A DNA stretch of 64,000 bases from positions 124,001 to 188,000 of the forward strand of contig NZ_JAVKCA010000009.1 in assembly GCF_040222955.1 (NCBI RefSeq), in the 5' to 3' direction. The notes under the pieces are model-generated. The model saw only the letters and a program-made list of their open reading frames with translations, was not told where the DNA came from and searched no databases. Position 1 is the stretch's first letter. The number at the start of each line of letters is the position of its first letter. Positions 24,651 to 33,519 of the stretch are shown here, in pieces. The position numbers and the translations under genes were made by a program. Source of the stretch: Marinoscillum sp040222955 (GTDB taxonomy: Bacteria > Bacteroidota > Bacteroidia > Cytophagales > Cyclobacteriaceae).

Positions 24651-27458
24651 CTAGTTTTTCAAAACAATGACTGCTTTTTGAAAGGCGTCATCCAGTCGAA
24701 AATCAATTCTACCCGGGTCGTTGCGGTTTTTCATACCCTTCCTTGTTTCGATAAGTTTTCCATCTGCATAGAGCTCGATATACTCAGGATTGAACCTCAC
24801 CGGCACCCCGATCAGCACCGCTCCGTCATTTTGAATTTCAAAACCCCTTTCAACTCTTTCAATGGAGAGGGTGACTGGTTCGCGCACACTGAGTATCTCC
24901 CAACCCTTTTTCGAGTAGCGGGTAACCCCGGCAGCAAAGGTGAAGTCAAGTTCATCCCCGGTTTCCCGGGTGATGCTCAGCAGTCCTTTCTGGTAAAAGT
25001 CGTCAGCGTCTACTATGTCGTTTTGAGTGGTGGTGACCACTATTTTGTCGCTGGTGACCTTGTTTTCATGTGTGATCTGAAGGATCTGTGCTGAGCCATT
25101 TCGGTCATCTTCTGTTATAGAAACATCCGAAACTACCTGAGAATCGCCTTCCATGTAGGGATTGAGAACCGCTACAAATGGATCCCTCCACGCTTCTCCA
25201 TGGCTTCTAATAACCAGGGCAGGTACTTTTTCATCAAGTATTTCAGCCGGAGCAGTTGCTTCGTTCAGCGCATTGGATTTGGGGCCATTTACGGCAAAAT
25301 ACTCCCGGTTTTCTCCGCCTTTGAGCCATACTTTCATCAGGCTATTAGGATTTCCGACACTTTCCAACTTAAAAAGGGCCTTTAAATCCTGAGGAGTGGT
25401 AAGCGATTTTTCATCAGAAAAGTATTCGTATGCCGGCAAAAATCCGGGCCCATTCAGTGTAGCCGAAGCAGAGGGTATCAGTTCTTCATTTTCGCCATAG
25501 AAACGCAGCGACTGGCCCAGGCTGTGGAAAAAATAGTCGTGTATTTGGCTTTCAGCGTCTGGTCTTTCAGAACGGAACACGTCCAGCACATAGGATTTCC
25601 CGGACTGATTGCGAACGATGGCTGTCAGCCGCTGCTGATTGGCAAGCGTGGTGGGCTCTACAAACGAAACCTTAGAAAAAGTGACCTGATCAAAGATATT
25701 ATTGCGGTCCCCCGATACCGGGAAATGCTGATCTAAACTAAATGGCTGGCTTACCCGCATGGCGCGACTATCCGAAATACCATCTACCACCACCGTATTG
25801 TGTGCAGGATAGCGCGCATAGTATTTGCGGTGATCTTCGTGCCAGTAGCTCGGCCCTTTGCTCATGTCCGGGGCCAGAACCTGCTCATTTGCATACACTT
25901 CTATCGCGATTCCATTGGCATGGGCATGGTTTCCGAAGGCACCAAAAGTAGAAACCATGGTGGCATCAGGGCCTGCTCCCATGCGCTGCACAAACCAGCT
26001 CACATTGGGTGCGTAAAATGTGGGCGATGTTAAACGTGCGATGAGTTCGCCGGCATCCGCCTCATCAGTCTCAACCAACTCGTCCACATAAAAAAACAGC
26101 TCAAACAATCCTTTTCCCCGCTTTTCAACGTCAGAAAGGCTTTGATATAAGGCGGTAATTTCTTTTTCTTTGACTGTCTTGCCATACTTTCTGTAGTTGG
26201 CGATCAAGTACTCAAATGTTTCATCTGGCAGTGGCTGATGACGGGAATCTCCGAAAGCGACAATGTGTCCATTTGGAAACAAGTATTGGATGGAGGCCAG
26301 AGTAGCTTTCTCTACAACCGGGAAGTTTTCCAACTCATTGTCGTTGGTGGCATTGTCCAGTACGGTGAGGATCTTCAACAATGTCTCCGTGACGTGCATC
26401 GAGTAAGAGGCGGATTCTGGCCAAATACCTGTTTGCTGGTCATAGTTTAAGATGGCCTCCTTCAGTGCTATTTGTCTGTCGGTGCTCAGCTCAAAGGTAT
26501 GATCGAGGTAGTATTGCTGCCCTTTTGCGTTATCGTAGTATTCGTTGTGATCCAGGGCCAAAGCAATAAAAGTGAGGAAGCGCGCCTGGAAGAAATTCCA
26601 GTTGTTGTCGGGTATTCCATTTTTGATGATTTGATCGCCCCATTTCTGAAAAACCGCCACGGATATATCCCGGTCGTGCCCGTTTTCATCGAGGTACTGG
26701 TACATAAAATCGTAGATCAACGAGAGCGAAATCACTATTTGCTCGTGGATCACCTCAAAGGTGGCCAATCCCGACACCCACTGTTGTTTGGAACTATCAA
26801 GGTCTACGGGAGCATCACGGTAATACATACCCTTCATGTATGTGTCGTAAACCGGTAATGCCAGTGCCGCATATTTCTCCTCTCCGGTGTACCAGTACAG
26901 AAATGCTGCATCTTCGGCAATGGCCATGATGTTCCTATTGATCCCTTCAATGATATGACCAGCTTTGGACGGATGTACCCATTCCATTTCTTTAGTCTCG
27001 CGGTGTCTCAGGTACATGCCACGCTCATCATCAAAGTAAGGCGCTATTTCTTCCAGCGGTGGCCTCATATAATCGGTGGCCCAATCCCGGGTTCCAGAAA
27101 AACGTACCGTAGGCACCGGTGCTTCTCCTTCAGAGTGTGAAAAATCACCTCCACGCAAATACACTTTGTCGTGTTTTGTTTTCCAGTTCATTTGCAACCG
27201 AGCTACCAACCATTCCGGATCGGCGGCACAGCGCTCCATGTACTGATCTATTTCTTCTTTCTTTTTCGCTATGATTTCCGCCTTCCATTTTGTCTTTTGT
27301 ACCGACCTGGCAAAATCCTTAGCAGCCACGCCGCTGACATATATTCTGGGATGGTTTTCCCTGGCCCCAGATTCACCGGGTTGTGCCTGGGACACTGCGG
27401 CCGGTAGCAATAGGACCAACACAACCATCCATGATTTAATATTCAGCTTGAAATTCAT
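24651..27458 (-). CDS. Heparinase II/III-family polysaccharide lyase
   Basis: This 935-residue exported protein (signal peptide ending VSQAQ) has the architecture of heparinase II/III-type lyases. An N-terminal (alpha/alpha) toroid (residues ~100-450; motifs WNFFQARFLTFIALALDHNE and WPESASYSMHVTETLL) is followed by an antiparallel beta-sheet domain starting near 490 with FGAFGNHAHANGIAIEVYAN and RYPAHNTVVVDG, where the NHAHAN His residues and the later His are typical. Such enzymes break uronic-acid linkages by beta-elimination, leaving a 4,5-unsaturated uronyl end. The GH88 enzyme encoded 22 bp upstream would remove that end, so the two form a coherent pair. It is distinct from the PL17 alginate lyase at 60.6-62.8 kb. 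Exact PL family and substrate are not determinable here. Confidence 0.87.
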   Translation of the reverse strand: MNFKLNIKSWMVVLVLLLPAAVSQAQPGESGARENHPRIYVSGVAAKDFARSVQKTKWKAEIIAKKKEEIDQYMERCAADPEWLVARLQMNWKTKHDKVYLRGGDFSHSEGEAPVPTVRFSGTRDWATDYMRPPLEEIAPYFDDERGMYLRHRETKEMEWVHPSKAGHIIEGINRNIMAIAEDAAFLYWYTGEEKYAALALPVYDTYMKGMYYRDAPVDLDSSKQQWVSGLATFEVIHEQIVISLSLIYDFMYQYLDENGHDRDISVAVFQKWGDQIIKNGIPDNNWNFFQARFLTFIALALDHNEYYDNAKGQQYYLDHTFELSTDRQIALKEAILNYDQQTGIWPESASYSMHVTETLLKILTVLDNATNDNELENFPVVEKATLASIQYLFPNGHIVAFGDSRHQPLPDETFEYLIANYRKYGKTVKEKEITALYQSLSDVEKRGKGLFELFFYVDELVETDEADAGELIARLTSPTFYAPNVSWFVQRMGAGPDATMVSTFGAFGNHAHANGIAIEVYANEQVLAPDMSKGPSYWHEDHRKYYARYPAHNTVVVDGISDSRAMRVSQPFSLDQHFPVSGDRNNIFDQVTFSKVSFVEPTTLANQQRLTAIVRNQSGKSYVLDVFRSERPDAESQIHDYFFHSLGQSLRFYGENEELIPSASATLNGPGFLPAYEYFSDEKSLTTPQDLKALFKLESVGNPNSLMKVWLKGGENREYFAVNGPKSNALNEATAPAEILDEKVPALVIRSHGEAWRDPFVAVLNPYMEGDSQVVSDVSITEDDRNGSAQILQITHENKVTSDKIVVTTTQNDIVDADDFYQKGLLSITRETGDELDFTFAAGVTRYSKKGWEILSVREPVTLSIERVERGFEIQNDGAVLIGVPVRFNPEYIELYADGKLIETRKGMKNRNDPGRIDFRLDDAFQKAVIVLKN

Positions 27459-27480
27459 TTTGTCAACGTTTAATATGTCC

Positions 27481-28704
27481 TCAAATCGCTAATCCAAATT
27501 CTTTAAGCCTTAAGAGGGCTTCCATGAAGTAATAATCTGCATAAATGATGGGCACATCTATTTCCCTTCCCTTTGGGTAATGTCCTGTGGAATGCAGCAA
27601 AATGGCCAGGTTATCTTCTCTGCTGAGATAGTTGGCAGTAGCCAGTCTACTAATCAAATCCACCGCTGCACTTTGATATGTTTCACTTTCCGATTGATCC
27701 CCCACCAGTGTAGCGAGTTCCAACAGGCCACATGCGGCAATACAAGCTGCAGACGCATCTTTGGGAGCCTTGGGGATAGCCGGGTCATCAAAGTCCCAAT
27801 AAGGAATACCGTCTTCCGGCAAACGACTAAGAAATACCCCGGCCAGCTTTTTAGAAGTTTCCAAAAAGTCCGCTCTGCCTGTCTCGCGGTGACTTATCGC
27901 AAAACCATAAATAGCCCAGGCCTGCCCACGTGCCCACTGAGAACTATCAGCGTATCCCTGATGTGTGATCCCTTTAATAAAATGGCCGTCGAGGGTATCA
28001 TATATTCCTACATGATAAGTGCTGAAATCTGATCTCACAAGAGTTTCCATCGTGGTTTCAGCATGTTGTTCAGCGATATCATAGAGCCTTGTGCTGCCTC
28101 CGTTTTTGGATGCCCAAAACAGCAACTCAAGGTTCATCATATTGTCGATGATGGTGTTATGAGGGTATTCCTTCTTTGCCGGCCAGGAGTGTATGGTCCC
28201 GACTGTTGGATGGAAAAGAGTGGCCAGTGTATCTGCCGCTTTAAGCATCACCCGCCGGTAAGTGTCGTTGCCAGTCAATCGGTAACCATTGCCGAAGCTG
28301 CAATAGACCTGAAAACCAATGTCGTGATCTTCCGCCGATGTGTTGGCTATTTGTTCTATTGGTTGTGTAAACCTTTCAGCCTCCTGCTTTAAAGATTCAT
28401 CACCGGAATGCTCATAAGCATACCACAGGATGCCAGGCCAAAAACCACTGGTCCAGTCATGTAGACTCACGGTTTTCCACTCTTTCTCTCCCATGGCGAT
28501 GTTCCTCGGCATGCGATCGGCATTGGGTAGGCTGGCTGCAGTAGCCCTGACCTTCGAAACGCAATGATTTAATACCTGTTCGGTAGAATTCTCTTTTGGG
28601 CCCTGACTACATGAAGCCGTCCACAGAATGACCGACATCCAAAAAATGGTTTTTGTTGGTCGCCAGGAATACGTGTTGAAATTTCGGTTCATCCTCTCAA
28701 TCAT
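27481..28704 (-). CDS. Unsaturated glucuronyl hydrolase, GH88 family, lipoprotein
   Basis: GH88 enzymes hydrate the double bond of the terminal 4,5-unsaturated uronic acid left by lyases, which releases it. This 407-residue protein has a lipoprotein leader (ILWTASCSQG). It shows HDWTSGFWPGILWYAYEHSG and IIDNMMNLELLFWAS, containing the two Asp residues known to be catalytic in the family, as well as YADSSQWARGQAWAIYGFA. Length is typical. Its ATG at 28702-28704 overlaps the stop of the upstream small gene in the pattern TAATG, which favours translational coupling and this start, although a second Met lies four codons later. The heparinase-type lyase gene follows after 22 bp. The unsaturated product could be glucuronic or iduronic; not readable. 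Confidence 0.94.
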   Translation of the reverse strand: MIERMNRNFNTYSWRPTKTIFWMSVILWTASCSQGPKENSTEQVLNHCVSKVRATAASLPNADRMPRNIAMGEKEWKTVSLHDWTSGFWPGILWYAYEHSGDESLKQEAERFTQPIEQIANTSAEDHDIGFQVYCSFGNGYRLTGNDTYRRVMLKAADTLATLFHPTVGTIHSWPAKKEYPHNTIIDNMMNLELLFWASKNGGSTRLYDIAEQHAETTMETLVRSDFSTYHVGIYDTLDGHFIKGITHQGYADSSQWARGQAWAIYGFAISHRETGRADFLETSKKLAGVFLSRLPEDGIPYWDFDDPAIPKAPKDASAACIAACGLLELATLVGDQSESETYQSAAVDLISRLATANYLSREDNLAILLHSTGHYPKGREIDVPIIYADYYFMEALLRLKEFGLAI

Positions 28705-29021
28705 TAGTCTAGTGGCACCAAATGCATAGCAAAACCATTGTTGGCGAGCAGCTCGATATCCATTCTATTTTCATTGCCCAATGCTAATTCTTCGCTTTTA
28801 ACCCTGGTTCGGGACGATACAGACTCCTTATTTTCCTCCAACCTTCTCACTTCAAAAATGACGCCCGGTCCCTTTTCTAATGACAGCACGAAAACATTTT
28901 TGCCATCCGGCGAAGTGACTTGTATGGGTGCCTGATGGTTCGCACAGCCCATGGTAGCCAAACACATAATAAGTAGCCACCCGTATTTCATAATCCTGAT
29001 CATTGACAATGGTTTTTTCAT
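28704..29021 (-). pseudogene. Small lipoprotein, possible internally deleted GH97 remnant
   Basis: From ATG 29019-29021 this encodes 105 residues. A lipoprotein leader (LLIMCLATMGCANH) is followed by IQVTSPDGKNVFVLSLEKG, which resembles the start of GH97 alpha-glucosidase/galactosidase enzymes. The C terminus, MDIELLANNGFAMHLVP, resembles the end of the same family, where an ANGGFA-type segment closes the last beta-sandwich. The ~550 residues expected between are absent, yet the frame is open, so an in-frame internal deletion of a GH97 gene is a good explanation. The fragment cannot be a catalytic enzyme. It may persist because its stop codon (TAATG overlap) couples translation of the GH88 gene. 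Alternatively it is a genuine small lipoprotein of unknown role. Confidence 0.5.
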
Positions 29022-29190
29022 TACAAGTAATTCACTCAATAACCTATGGATGGAACACAATCATCCACCGAGGCTAAAATAGGAATCATTCGAAAACCGC
29101 AGTTTCAATTGCAAATTCCATCCATGAATCAGGTGATTATATCCATGATTTGTCGCCATGGCCTGTCAATTTCTTATCAATTCAGGATGA
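29022..29190 (-). promoter_or_regulatory. Intergenic region with paired CATGGAT half-sites (possible copy C)
   Basis: This 169-bp gap lies between the GH95 gene and the GH88 operon. On the plus strand ATCCATGA occurs at 29120-29127 and again at 29141-29148, start to start 21 bp, the same spacing as the half-sites of the elements at 17.6 and 24.5 kb. The half-sites are in the opposite orientation and the intervening bases differ, so this is a weaker candidate for the same regulator. Confidence 0.3.
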
Positions 29191-31695
29191 TCAGCCCCCG
29201 CTTAAAGTCACCAACTCTCCGGCTTTGGTGGGCAGGTCATACAAATAGCTTTTTGGGGGCTCATACCCTTCTAAATTTGCTTCTTCTGAAATCAGAGGTT
29301 TCAGAACTTCAGGTGTATGATAGAAAGGATTTTCATTTGATCCTTTGGCCTTTTTCAACTTTTCACCTGCGGCCTTCAACTCATTGTAAGATCTGACACG
29401 CAGGTTTCCGCCAAGGGTAGATTTAACAACCGCTTTTAACAGTTTTCCATCTTTCCACTCCATCGATTCAATCACAAAACCACCACGTGCACGCAATCCA
29501 CTGACCTTCCCGTCTTTCCACACATCCGGTAAAGCCGGCAGCAAATGAATGGCACCATCATGGCTCTGAACCAGCATTTCGGCAAGACCTGAGGTGAAAC
29601 CAAAGTTTCCATCGATCTGAAACGGCGGGTGAGCATCCAGCATATTGGCATAGGTACCACCCCCTTTGGGTGAATCCGGACGTCCTACCAATTTGATTTG
29701 ATCGCCCATCAGTTTATAGGCGTGGTTGCCATCGAGCAGGCGTGCCCAGAGGTTGATCTTCCAGTTCATCGACCAACCGGTAGAGGGATCGCCCCGATGA
29801 ATCAGCACATTTTTAGCAGCTTCAAATAACACCGGATTTCTATAGGGAGAAATCTGATTGGATGGCTGCAAAGCATACAGATGAGATACATGGCGGTGCT
29901 TGTCTTCCGGATCATCCCAGTCTTTGATCCACTCCTGTATCTGTCCATGCCGACCGATTTGGATAGGCGCTAGTTTAGGAATTGTTTTTTCAATCTTCTC
30001 CATCAATGCTGCATCTTTTCCTAAAATCCTGGCCGCCTGAGCGGTCCTGGTGAGCATATCGAATACCAACTGATTGTCCATGGTTGCCCCATACTGGATG
30101 TTGACCATATTGGGCAAATGTGTCGGACGGTTTTCCGGTGAAGTTGACGGAGACATCACCAGCCAGCCGTTCTCCGGTTCGGGTGTTAAAAAGCTCAGAC
30201 AAAATTCTGCTGAGCCTTTCATGGCGGGGTACACTTCTTTCAGGTACTCTACGTCTCCTGAAAACAGGTATTTCTCCCACAGATGCTGACTCAACCAAAG
30301 GCCACCGGAAGGCCACATGCCCCAGGTGGCTCCATCCACAGGGCCCGTAATTCTCCACAAATCGGTGTTGTGATGCGCTACCCAACCCTCTGCCCCATAC
30401 ATCACCTCGGCAGTTTGCTGACCGGCCACAGACAGCTCCTTCACCATCTGTATTAATGGCTCATGCATCTCTGGCAAGCTGGTGACCTCAGCAGGCCAGT
30501 AGTTCATCTCGGTATTGATGTTGATGGTATAAGCACTTTTCCAGGGTGGATCAAGCTCATTGCACCAAATACCCTGAAGATTCGCAGGCTGACCACCGGG
30601 CTGTGACGAACTGATCAGTAAATATCGGCCATACTGAAAATACAATGCAGCCAGTGCAGGATCATTCACCGCACTAAAGTTTTTGATGCGTTCATCGGTT
30701 GGCCTTTTGGATTCCTCCGTTTCTCCCAGATCCAGGACTACCCGATTGAAAAACTCCTGATAATCATCAATATGCGACCGCTTGAGTTCCTGATAGCTTT
30801 TGCCTTCGACCTGCTGCAGATAGCTGACTGCCCGCTCGTGTTGATCGGCGCTGACCTCCTGATAGTTGACAAAATTGGTCGCTATGGACACATAGATGGA
30901 AACACTATTCGCACCCACAACTGACAAGGATGTGTCTGCTGCGGTAACCCTGCCCTCTTCCGGAATAACTTGCACGCGTGTCTCAAACCTCAGCTTGCCT
31001 TCCGTGCCGAGGGCCTCTTTTGGCAGTCTCTTGCTTTTGCGATCGTTGTTCCGCCCCACCATTTTCAAAAGGTTGTTTCCCTCGGTGGACACTTCAATCA
31101 GCTCAGACTTTGGCCGATCCATGGTGGCGGTAAAGCTAATCTGTCCCGCCTCACGCGCCGTAAGACGAACCACCAACACCTGATCGGAAAAGGAGGTAAA
31201 CACCTCTCGCTGAAACTCCACCCCGTCCACAGCGTACCTGGTTTTCTGAATGGCGGTACTGATATCCAGTTCTCTGTAGTAATTGCTGTATTGTTGGTGT
31301 CCTTCGAAGCTCAGGTATAAATTCCCCGCTGTTTCAAAGGGCATACCATGAGAAGTCTCAGAAATAATCCTGGCATTAGCCAGGTTGTGTGCCTCCTGGT
31401 ACTTACCCTCAAAGAGTAGTTGGCGAATTTCCGGTAGTATCTCACGAGTCTCCGGGTTGTCATTTCGGTGTGGACCACCCGACCACAAGGTCTCTTCATT
31501 AAGCTGGATATTCTCAAGCCCGGGTGTTCCATAGACCATGGCTCCCAATCGTCCATTGCCAATGGGCAACGCCTCGTTCCAGTTGGGTGCAGGCTCATCG
31601 TACCAGAGCCTCATGTCCTGCCCTGATCCGGGGAGCGCCATCAGCAATACGGCAAGAGTCAGGGCTTGTTGGATACTTATCATGATAATCCTCAT
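29191..31695 (-). CDS. Alpha-L-fucosidase (or alpha-L-galactosidase), GH95 family
   Basis: GH95 enzymes are inverting exo-glycosidases acting on terminal alpha-L-fucose or alpha-L-galactose. This 834-residue protein has a signal peptide (to GSGQDMRLWY), then the N-terminal domain signature NEALPIGNGRLGAMVYG and IQLNEETLWSGGPH. In the (alpha/alpha)6 barrel it has LQGIWCNELDPPWKSAYTIN with NINTEMNYWPAE (the conserved Asn pair). AHPPFQIDGNFGFTSGLAEM contains the Asp and Asn that complete the active site. It lies 68 bp downstream of a sulfatase gene and probably shares its transcript. With GH29 it gives the locus two unrelated fucosidase families, matching a branched fucose-rich substrate or two linkage types. 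Confidence 0.95.
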   Translation of the reverse strand: MRIIMISIQQALTLAVLLMALPGSGQDMRLWYDEPAPNWNEALPIGNGRLGAMVYGTPGLENIQLNEETLWSGGPHRNDNPETREILPEIRQLLFEGKYQEAHNLANARIISETSHGMPFETAGNLYLSFEGHQQYSNYYRELDISTAIQKTRYAVDGVEFQREVFTSFSDQVLVVRLTAREAGQISFTATMDRPKSELIEVSTEGNNLLKMVGRNNDRKSKRLPKEALGTEGKLRFETRVQVIPEEGRVTAADTSLSVVGANSVSIYVSIATNFVNYQEVSADQHERAVSYLQQVEGKSYQELKRSHIDDYQEFFNRVVLDLGETEESKRPTDERIKNFSAVNDPALAALYFQYGRYLLISSSQPGGQPANLQGIWCNELDPPWKSAYTININTEMNYWPAEVTSLPEMHEPLIQMVKELSVAGQQTAEVMYGAEGWVAHHNTDLWRITGPVDGATWGMWPSGGLWLSQHLWEKYLFSGDVEYLKEVYPAMKGSAEFCLSFLTPEPENGWLVMSPSTSPENRPTHLPNMVNIQYGATMDNQLVFDMLTRTAQAARILGKDAALMEKIEKTIPKLAPIQIGRHGQIQEWIKDWDDPEDKHRHVSHLYALQPSNQISPYRNPVLFEAAKNVLIHRGDPSTGWSMNWKINLWARLLDGNHAYKLMGDQIKLVGRPDSPKGGGTYANMLDAHPPFQIDGNFGFTSGLAEMLVQSHDGAIHLLPALPDVWKDGKVSGLRARGGFVIESMEWKDGKLLKAVVKSTLGGNLRVRSYNELKAAGEKLKKAKGSNENPFYHTPEVLKPLISEEANLEGYEPPKSYLYDLPTKAGELVTLSGG

Positions 31696-31763
31696 ATCTA
31701 GAGGGGTTTACTATTGATGATTAAAGTGCCGCTACCGTGCTACCACTTCACAGTGCTGCTCGA

Positions 31764-33218
31764 TTAACGTTTCCAAACATGGCTATCTTCCAGCAATTCC
31801 CGGTATTCCTGAGTGAGTAATTTTTGCATGGTCGCCAGTTGATCGGGATGCTCATAAGACAGCTCGTTCCATTCGTATTGATTCTGCGCGAGGTTGTAAA
31901 GTTCGAAATCCACCAACTCTGCATTTTTTACAGAATCCACATTTCCCTGATAGACATTTTCGATTTTAGGCAAATATGCCGTGTCATATTTGAGCCGGGC
32001 CATGAGCTTCCAATCTCCATCTCGCATGGCCACTACCCGGTCATTCAATGCGTTGTAAAAAGCCCATAGCAAGGGCTTCTCCCTTGTCATCTTTCCTGTC
32101 CTGAGCAAATTGGTCAGCGATTGTCCATCCAGCGCTCTTTGTGGGAGCGCTGCTCCTGCCAATTCACAAAATGTGGGCATCAAATCAAGTGCGGATACCA
32201 CGGCATCTGATGCTCCATTGTAGGTAGGATTTCCCATCCAGTGTACAATGCCGGGTACTTTGAATCCACCGTCTGTTGTCCACAACTTGCGTCCTTTTAA
32301 GCCACCCGTGGTACCATAGGAGTGAATGGCCTTTGAATATCTGAGCAGTGTTTCCGGTCCGTTATCGGAGGTGAACACGATCAAGGTATTGTCGTGGCCA
32401 TTTTCTTCCAGATACTTTACCAGGCGCCCTACGGCCAAATCTACGTTGGCTACATTGGCAAAGTACTGAGCTTCGTTCTCATTTTGTGCATACGGGAGAT
32501 ACCTTTGAACCAGCTCTGGTGGTGATGCAATGGGCACATGAGGCTCATGGAAAGTCACCTGTAGGTAAAAAGGCTGGTCTTTCTTCTGCTGCCCCAGCCA
32601 GTCCATCGCTTCATCCACCACGATCTGACAGCTGAAACCCTCGATCTCACCTACTTCTTCTCCATTTCGCACAAAGTTTCGAGGATTCTCATGACTGGGT
32701 GCGGCATTGTTGTGCGTGGCAAACCAGTGATCGAACCCAAAGTGATCCGGTGTAGGCTGTTTATCAGGATCGTTGAAAAGTGAGCTGCAATGCCACTTTC
32801 CAGATAGGCAGGTAGCGTACCCGACAGACTTCAGTCTGGCTGGAATGGTTTCTTCATAGCCTTGCAGGTGCACCATGTCCCTATTGTCTGGTTTTGGGCT
32901 TTGTCCGCCTATAATAAAATCATAAATACCTGCCCTATTTGGGCTCCGGCCAGTCATCAACCCCACTCTGGAAGGAGAACAGACAGGCGCCGCGGAGTAA
33001 AAATTGGTCATTCTGATCCCTTTACTTGCCAGTGCATCCAAATTGGGCGTCTTAATCACAGGGTGACCATAGGAAGACAAGTCTCCATAACCCAGGTCAT
33101 CACATAGAATGACCACAATATTCGGTTGTTCTATCACAGACTCAGTCGTTTGCTTTTTGTCGCAGGCCATCAGGCTCAGGCCAAAAACCACCACCATCAA
33201 ATGTCCAAATCTCATCAT
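31764..33218 (-). CDS. Sulfatase, S1 family, lipoprotein
   Basis: This 484-residue formylglycine sulfatase has a lipobox (LSLMACDK) and the metal-binding block VVILCDDLGYGDLSSYGHP. The signature APVCSPSRVGLMTGRSPNR follows, in which Cys80 would be converted to formylglycine. FTSDNGPETLL, with the Asp-Asn of the metal site, and GLKGRKLWTTDGGFKVPGI lie in the second half. It is shorter than the sulfatase at 0.7-2.5 kb and lacks its C-terminal extension. The gene follows a terminator (33440-33480), so it is the first gene of a unit continuing with the GH95, GH88 and lyase genes. The sulfate position it attacks is unknown; N-acetylhexosamine-6-sulfatase-like or fucose/uronate sulfatases are all possible. 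Confidence 0.94.
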   Translation of the reverse strand: MMRFGHLMVVVFGLSLMACDKKQTTESVIEQPNIVVILCDDLGYGDLSSYGHPVIKTPNLDALASKGIRMTNFYSAAPVCSPSRVGLMTGRSPNRAGIYDFIIGGQSPKPDNRDMVHLQGYEETIPARLKSVGYATCLSGKWHCSSLFNDPDKQPTPDHFGFDHWFATHNNAAPSHENPRNFVRNGEEVGEIEGFSCQIVVDEAMDWLGQQKKDQPFYLQVTFHEPHVPIASPPELVQRYLPYAQNENEAQYFANVANVDLAVGRLVKYLEENGHDNTLIVFTSDNGPETLLRYSKAIHSYGTTGGLKGRKLWTTDGGFKVPGIVHWMGNPTYNGASDAVVSALDLMPTFCELAGAALPQRALDGQSLTNLLRTGKMTREKPLLWAFYNALNDRVVAMRDGDWKLMARLKYDTAYLPKIENVYQGNVDSVKNAELVDFELYNLAQNQYEWNELSYEHPDQLATMQKLLTQEYRELLEDSHVWKR

Positions 33219-33519
33219 TACTTCTCGTTGTTAATGTTTACTTAGTTGTTTGTCGGAGTGCCCGGGAATTTCCTTCCGGGGTACGCTGAAGAAACTCAGG
33301 CCCCTCAAAACTCCAAAACACAGTATGCAATATGCCTTCTGAGCGGATAAAAAGGTATCAGGTATCGTCCCAAACAGATGAATTATGATTCTTTATGGCT
33401 GGAGCCACAATGAGACTGGCCTGCCTGGAAACTAAAAAAGGCGCCAAGCCCGAAGAACTTATCCTCTCACCTGACGCCTCCCAACCAACCCCAATTACTC
33501 TTTAAGCAATCGAACCTTG
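33219..33519 (-). promoter_or_regulatory. Intergenic region between two sulfatase genes
   Basis: About 300 bp with a terminator at its far end (33435-33480) and, near the downstream gene, an inverted repeat CCCGGGAA (33261-33268) with TTCCGGGG (33274-33281), 7 of 8 positions paired with a 5-base loop. This second hairpin would fall 43 bases upstream of the start codon, perhaps in the 5' leader. I find no exact -7 box. Confidence 0.35.
33435..33480 (-). terminator. Rho-independent terminator after the third sulfatase gene
   Basis: On the minus strand the arm AGGCGTCAGG (33471-33480) can pair with CTTGGCGCCT (33440-33449) through ten base pairs including two G-U pairs, with a 21-base loop. It is followed at once by six T residues (plus-strand A-run from 33435). 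It lies 40 bp after the stop of the sulfatase gene ending at 33520. Confidence 0.75.
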
